From an uncultured Verrucomicrobiales bacterium (GTDB taxonomy: Bacteria > Verrucomicrobiota > Verrucomicrobiia > Verrucomicrobiales > Akkermansiaceae), in assembly GCA_937969125.1 (NCBI GenBank), contig CALBVA010000281.1:1-7875 (forward strand): a DNA stretch of 7,875 nucleotides. Reading direction: 5' to 3'. The first letter of the stretch is position 1, and each line of letters begins with the position of its first letter. Made by a program: the position numbers and the translations under genes. Positions 6,004 through 7,875 of the stretch are shown piece after piece. The notes below the pieces were generated by a model that saw only the letters and a list, made by a program, of their open reading frames with translations, was not told the origin of the DNA and did not search any database.

Positions 6004-6438
6004 ATGGCTCCCTGGATGACATCCATCCTAATCACCCTGGGTGGCGCGCTAGCTGCCATCGCCTTCTGGTGCCTGACGCTCTCTATAATTTCGCTCATGG
6101 GCTGGCGAAAACTCGCCAGCCGTTTTCGGGCTCATTCCTCAGCAGAGCAGCGTGATCTCGTGATTCTACCGATGGAAGGAATGACCATCGGTCGCTTCAC
6201 CTCTTACAATCACTGTCTGGACATCTCCGTCAGAGCGGAGGGGCTCTACATCCAGTCATGGAAGATCTTCGCCTTCGCTCATCCATCTCTTCTTGTTCCC
6301 TGGTCGGAGCTGCGCTTCCTCAGGGAAGCCAACAGCCTCTTCGGTAAGAAATTCCTCTACGACCTCGGCACTCCACGCCTCCAGCGGGTCACCTTTTCCG
6401 GGAAAGTCCACCAAGCCATTGCGAAACAGCAGCGCTAA
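6004..6438 (+). CDS. Small single-pass membrane protein of unknown function
   Basis: A 144-residue protein with one N-terminal membrane segment (about residues 6-31) followed by a soluble, probably cytoplasmic, domain. The soluble part contains EGLYIQSWKIFAF (79-91), then HPSLLVPWSEL (93-103), a pattern of beta strands I associate with small pleckstrin-like bacterial proteins in which a stretch of the type LxIPWSEI follows a hydrophobic strand. That resemblance is from memory and weak. No catalytic residues stand out. ATG 6004 lies 11 bases after the DUF4112 stop and begins just before the membrane segment; ATG 6016 is possible, and ATG 5965 would overlap DUF4112 by 28 bases and add a non-hydrophobic head. 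No clear Shine-Dalgarno is seen, so translation may depend on coupling with DUF4112. The gene ends 11 bases from the end of the convergent gene. Confidence 0.72.
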   Translation: MAPWMTSILITLGGALAAIAFWCLTLSIISLMGWRKLASRFRAHSSAEQRDLVILPMEGMTIGRFTSYNHCLDISVRAEGLYIQSWKIFAFAHPSLLVPWSELRFLREANSLFGKKFLYDLGTPRLQRVTFSGKVHQAIAKQQR

Positions 6439-6449
6439 CTTCCGGAGCA

Positions 6450-7010
6450 CTAGAGTCCGGCAAAGACCGAGCGCAGCCGAAGCTCGATGGCGGGATCATT
6501 CTGATCTCTCCGACCAGCTAAAATTAGCGTAGTAAGCTCGTTGATCATCATTTCGATGCGAGCCCGCAGGTTGTCGCGCTTGACCTTGGACTCCTGAATG
6601 ACCCAGAGACAAGCCATGACAAGAGACTCAATGACCTCCCCCTCCTCCGGATGCAGGGCCTCATTGAGCCGCTGCTCTGCCATCAGACATTTCTTCTGAG
6701 AAGCCCGGTAATCAGTCCGCATCTCGGAAAAACCCTTCATTTCAGCAGTGAGGAAAGCCTTCAAGCCCTCCCAATCACCTGCGGCCACCCCTGCTTCGGG
6801 AAGTCGCTGGCGGGATTGCGCCACCAGCTCATCAATTCGCTCCTGTGACATCTCATCAGTGAGATTCAGCACGATTTCTTCCTCGGGCGCGAATTGCGCG
6901 GCAAACTTTGCGCTAATTTTAGCAGCCAGCGCGGACTTAGTATCCGTTCCGGACATTTCACCACGGGATGGCGAGAATTGCTGAGATGATTGGATGGATA
7001 GGGATCTCAT
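6450..7010 (-). CDS. Unrecognised helical protein
   Basis: A 186-residue protein I cannot assign to a family. It is rich in charged residues and predicted mostly helical, with no membrane segment or signal peptide. Residues 20-45 are alanine/lysine-rich (SALAAKISAKFAAQFA), 84-118 form a long charged helix, and 127-165 another (VIESLVMACLWVIQ then KVKRDNLRARIEMMINELTT). This could give a coiled-coil or helical bundle. Either ATG 7010 or ATG 6956 (Met19, giving 168 residues) could be the start. The first 18 residues are serine/glutamine-rich and unlike the rest, and neither start has a strong Shine-Dalgarno, so I slightly favour Met19. It diverges from the winged-helix gene at 7194 across an AT-rich spacer, so the two may be controlled together. 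It is a real gene by its codon use and length, but no function is offered. Confidence 0.68.
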   Translation of the reverse strand: MRSLSIQSSQQFSPSRGEMSGTDTKSALAAKISAKFAAQFAPEEEIVLNLTDEMSQERIDELVAQSRQRLPEAGVAAGDWEGLKAFLTAEMKGFSEMRTDYRASQKKCLMAEQRLNEALHPEEGEVIESLVMACLWVIQESKVKRDNLRARIEMMINELTTLILAGRRDQNDPAIELRLRSVFAGL

Positions 7011-7111
7011 GGGATTTGACGGGTAAGAGTGAGCGAAAAGCCGCCGGATGTCGTTCTCGGCTGACAGGATAAAACCTAAGCTTTTTCATAATTTATTCCA
7101 GAAAATTAGGA

Positions 7112-7190
7112 TTTTTAACTAAAAACCAAGGTTCTTTTATTTAAGAAAAGCGAAACAACTTGCATTTTTAGAACTTTTTACTAAAAACCA
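7112..7190. repeat. Repeated TTTTTA-N-TAAAAACCA motif in the AT-rich divergent spacer
   Basis: TTTTTAACTAAAAACCA (7112-7128) recurs as TTTTTACTAAAAACCA (7175-7190). Each copy is itself an inverted repeat (TTTTTA/TAAAAA, spacer AC or C) followed by CCA. The second copy ends 3 bases before ATG 7194, where a ribosome site would be. A further TTTTTAG (7165-7171) pairs with CTAAAAA (7181-7187). Two spaced copies in a promoter suggest binding sites for a regulator, possibly the winged-helix protein itself. Confidence 0.6.
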
Positions 7191-7193
7191 GCC

Positions 7194-7682
7194 ATGAAAC
7201 CTCGTGTCACCCTTGAGGAAGTAGCCAAACTGATCCTTGATCTGAATACGGAAGATATCGAGAGCCTCGGTGATGCCATCCCGGGAATCCTTGTCGCCAA
7301 GCGGGCCATCTCAGGATCAGAAGGCAGGCGCGAGGACGAGCAGGCTGCCGATGAGCTCCGGCAGATTCGCCAGATCCTAGATAATCCCAGAATTTCGATG
7401 AACGGTCCCGAGTGCGTCCTTCTCGGCAGCTATTTCAAATCACTGGAGGACAGCGATTCCCTCCACACCCGATCCCTCAACGTCACCCTCGACAGCTACG
7501 GTCGTAAGCCCTCCAACACCACCAGCACAGTTGAAAGTCTGGAAAAGAAGGGGCTCATGGAATTTGTCACCGGCGAGGACCTGCACGCCCACAAAACCTT
7601 TCGCCTCACCCAATCCGGCGAGCGCGAAGCTCTGGACCTCCTCAGCCGCCTCGCTCGCAGGAACTTTTCAGCGGTCGGTTAG
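7194..7682 (+). CDS. Winged-helix (MarR-like) domain protein with unknown N-terminal region
   Basis: A 162-residue protein. The C-terminal part (about 72-156) looks like a winged helix-turn-helix: a recognition-like segment SYGRKPSNTTSTVESLEKKG (101-120), a short wing region, and FRLTQSGEREALDLL (136-150), the LTxxG end typical of MarR-type regulators. The N-terminal 65 residues (VTLEEVAKLILDLNTEDIESLGDAI at 5-29, then a charged helix around 44-62) are not recognised and could mediate dimerisation or partner binding. It is therefore probably a DNA-binding regulator; the ligand and targets are unknown. ATG 7194 has no Shine-Dalgarno, and a repeat copy sits at that place, which suggests autoregulation. 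It diverges from the helical protein gene at 6450-7010, the nearest candidate target. MarR membership is not certain, since residues 72-100 are unusual. Confidence 0.68.
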   Translation: MKPRVTLEEVAKLILDLNTEDIESLGDAIPGILVAKRAISGSEGRREDEQAADELRQIRQILDNPRISMNGPECVLLGSYFKSLEDSDSLHTRSLNVTLDSYGRKPSNTTSTVESLEKKGLMEFVTGEDLHAHKTFRLTQSGEREALDLLSRLARRNFSAVG

Positions 7683-7710
7683 TCACCGCCCGCTAAATTT
7701 TCGGAAAAAG

Positions 7711-7731
7711 TTCGCCGACTAACTCGGCGAA
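7711..7731 (-). terminator. Intrinsic terminator of the right-edge minus-strand gene
   Basis: TTCGCCGA (7711-7718) and TCGGCGAA (7724-7731) form a perfect 8-bp stem with a 5-base loop. Read on the minus strand it is followed by CTTTTT (7710-7705), a proper T-run. It lies 6 bases after the stop of the partial minus-strand gene. The plus side has no T-run, so it serves mainly the minus strand, although the plus gene also ends 28 bases before it. Confidence 0.78.
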
Positions 7732-7737
7732 AATATC

Positions 7738-7875
7738 CTAGTGCTTTGTCAGGACTAAGATTTCAGGTAAGTGCGAAGGATATCGGAAATCTGGCAAGGC
7801 GGAGATGATCAGTGAATCGAGCATTCTCTTAGCATCGACAACGCGGCCAGATTTTCGAGAGACCAGCAGGAACCC
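7738..7875 (-). CDS. C-terminal end of a probable DUF3368 (PIN-like) protein, N-terminus beyond window
   Basis: On the minus strand the frame is open from the window edge (7875) to TAG at 7740-7738, giving the last 45 residues of a protein. They read GFLLVSRKSGRVVDAKRMLD and then SLIISALPDFRYPSHLPEIL, ending VLTKH. The pattern, G-x-LL with a basic/glycine turn (RKSGRV), a leucine-rich helix, then FR and a short last helix, resembles the C-terminal DUF3368 signature of PIN-like proteins, in which G-x-L-x-x-AKxxGxI is followed by a helix and a final strand. That group is related to VapC-type ribonuclease toxins and often sits beside a small antitoxin gene. The catalytic acids would lie outside the window, so activity cannot be judged. 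A clean terminator follows the stop, which supports the reading frame. The family call is tentative. Confidence 0.55.
   Translation of the reverse strand, partial: GFLLVSRKSGRVVDAKRMLDSLIISALPDFRYPSHLPEILVLTKH

Noticed and set aside
5534..6022. 162-codon minus-strand frame over DUF4112
   Set aside because: Acidic, glycine-rich product antisense to a clear DUF4112 protein; a shadow frame.
6442..6460. CCGGA/TCCGG hairpin at the convergent ends near 6440-6460
   Set aside because: The stem is only 5 bp with a 9-base loop and no T-run, too weak to call a terminator.

Overview
The window looks like chromosomal DNA of a free-living Gram-negative bacterium. A member of the Verrucomicrobiota (or a relative in the PVC group) is the best guess. 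The reasons are moderate-to-high GC in coding parts, an exosortase-type membrane protein, a secreted family-16 glycoside hydrolase, a DUF4112 protein and weak Shine-Dalgarno signals. This is inference from gene content; there is no rRNA, tRNA or marker gene to fix the taxon. I see no CRISPR array, insertion sequence, integrase or RNA gene, and no stretch over 300 bases lacks a gene.

Left part (1-1724, minus strand): a Tat-exported metallo-beta-lactamase-fold hydrolase is followed after 4 bases by a polytopic membrane protein. That protein matches the exosortase/archaeosortase core but has serine where the catalytic cysteine should be. It runs off the left edge.

Middle (1879-4305): a self-contained regulatory cassette. 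An SDR oxidoreductase on the plus strand faces a two-gene minus-strand operon of a TetR-family regulator and a homocysteine S-methyltransferase family protein, which overlap by ATGA. A perfect 28-bp palindrome lies in front of the SDR gene. A diverged copy (17 of 22 bases identical) lies in front of the tetR gene, each next to a plausible promoter. The simplest reading is one TetR repressor controlling both converging arms, with a strong hairpin between their ends. The inducer and pathway are unknown; a one-carbon, methyl or thiol compound is a guess from the methyltransferase.

Next (4411-6438, plus strand): a secreted GH16 glycan hydrolase with an odd hairpin between its Shine-Dalgarno and start codon, a DUF4112 membrane protein preceded by about 170 bases of coding-like sequence, and a small single-pass membrane protein of unknown function.

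Right part (6450-7875): an unrecognised helical protein (minus) and a winged-helix regulator-like protein (plus) diverge from an AT-rich spacer with a repeated motif. At the right edge is the C-terminal end of a minus-strand protein resembling DUF3368 (PIN-like), with its own intrinsic terminator.
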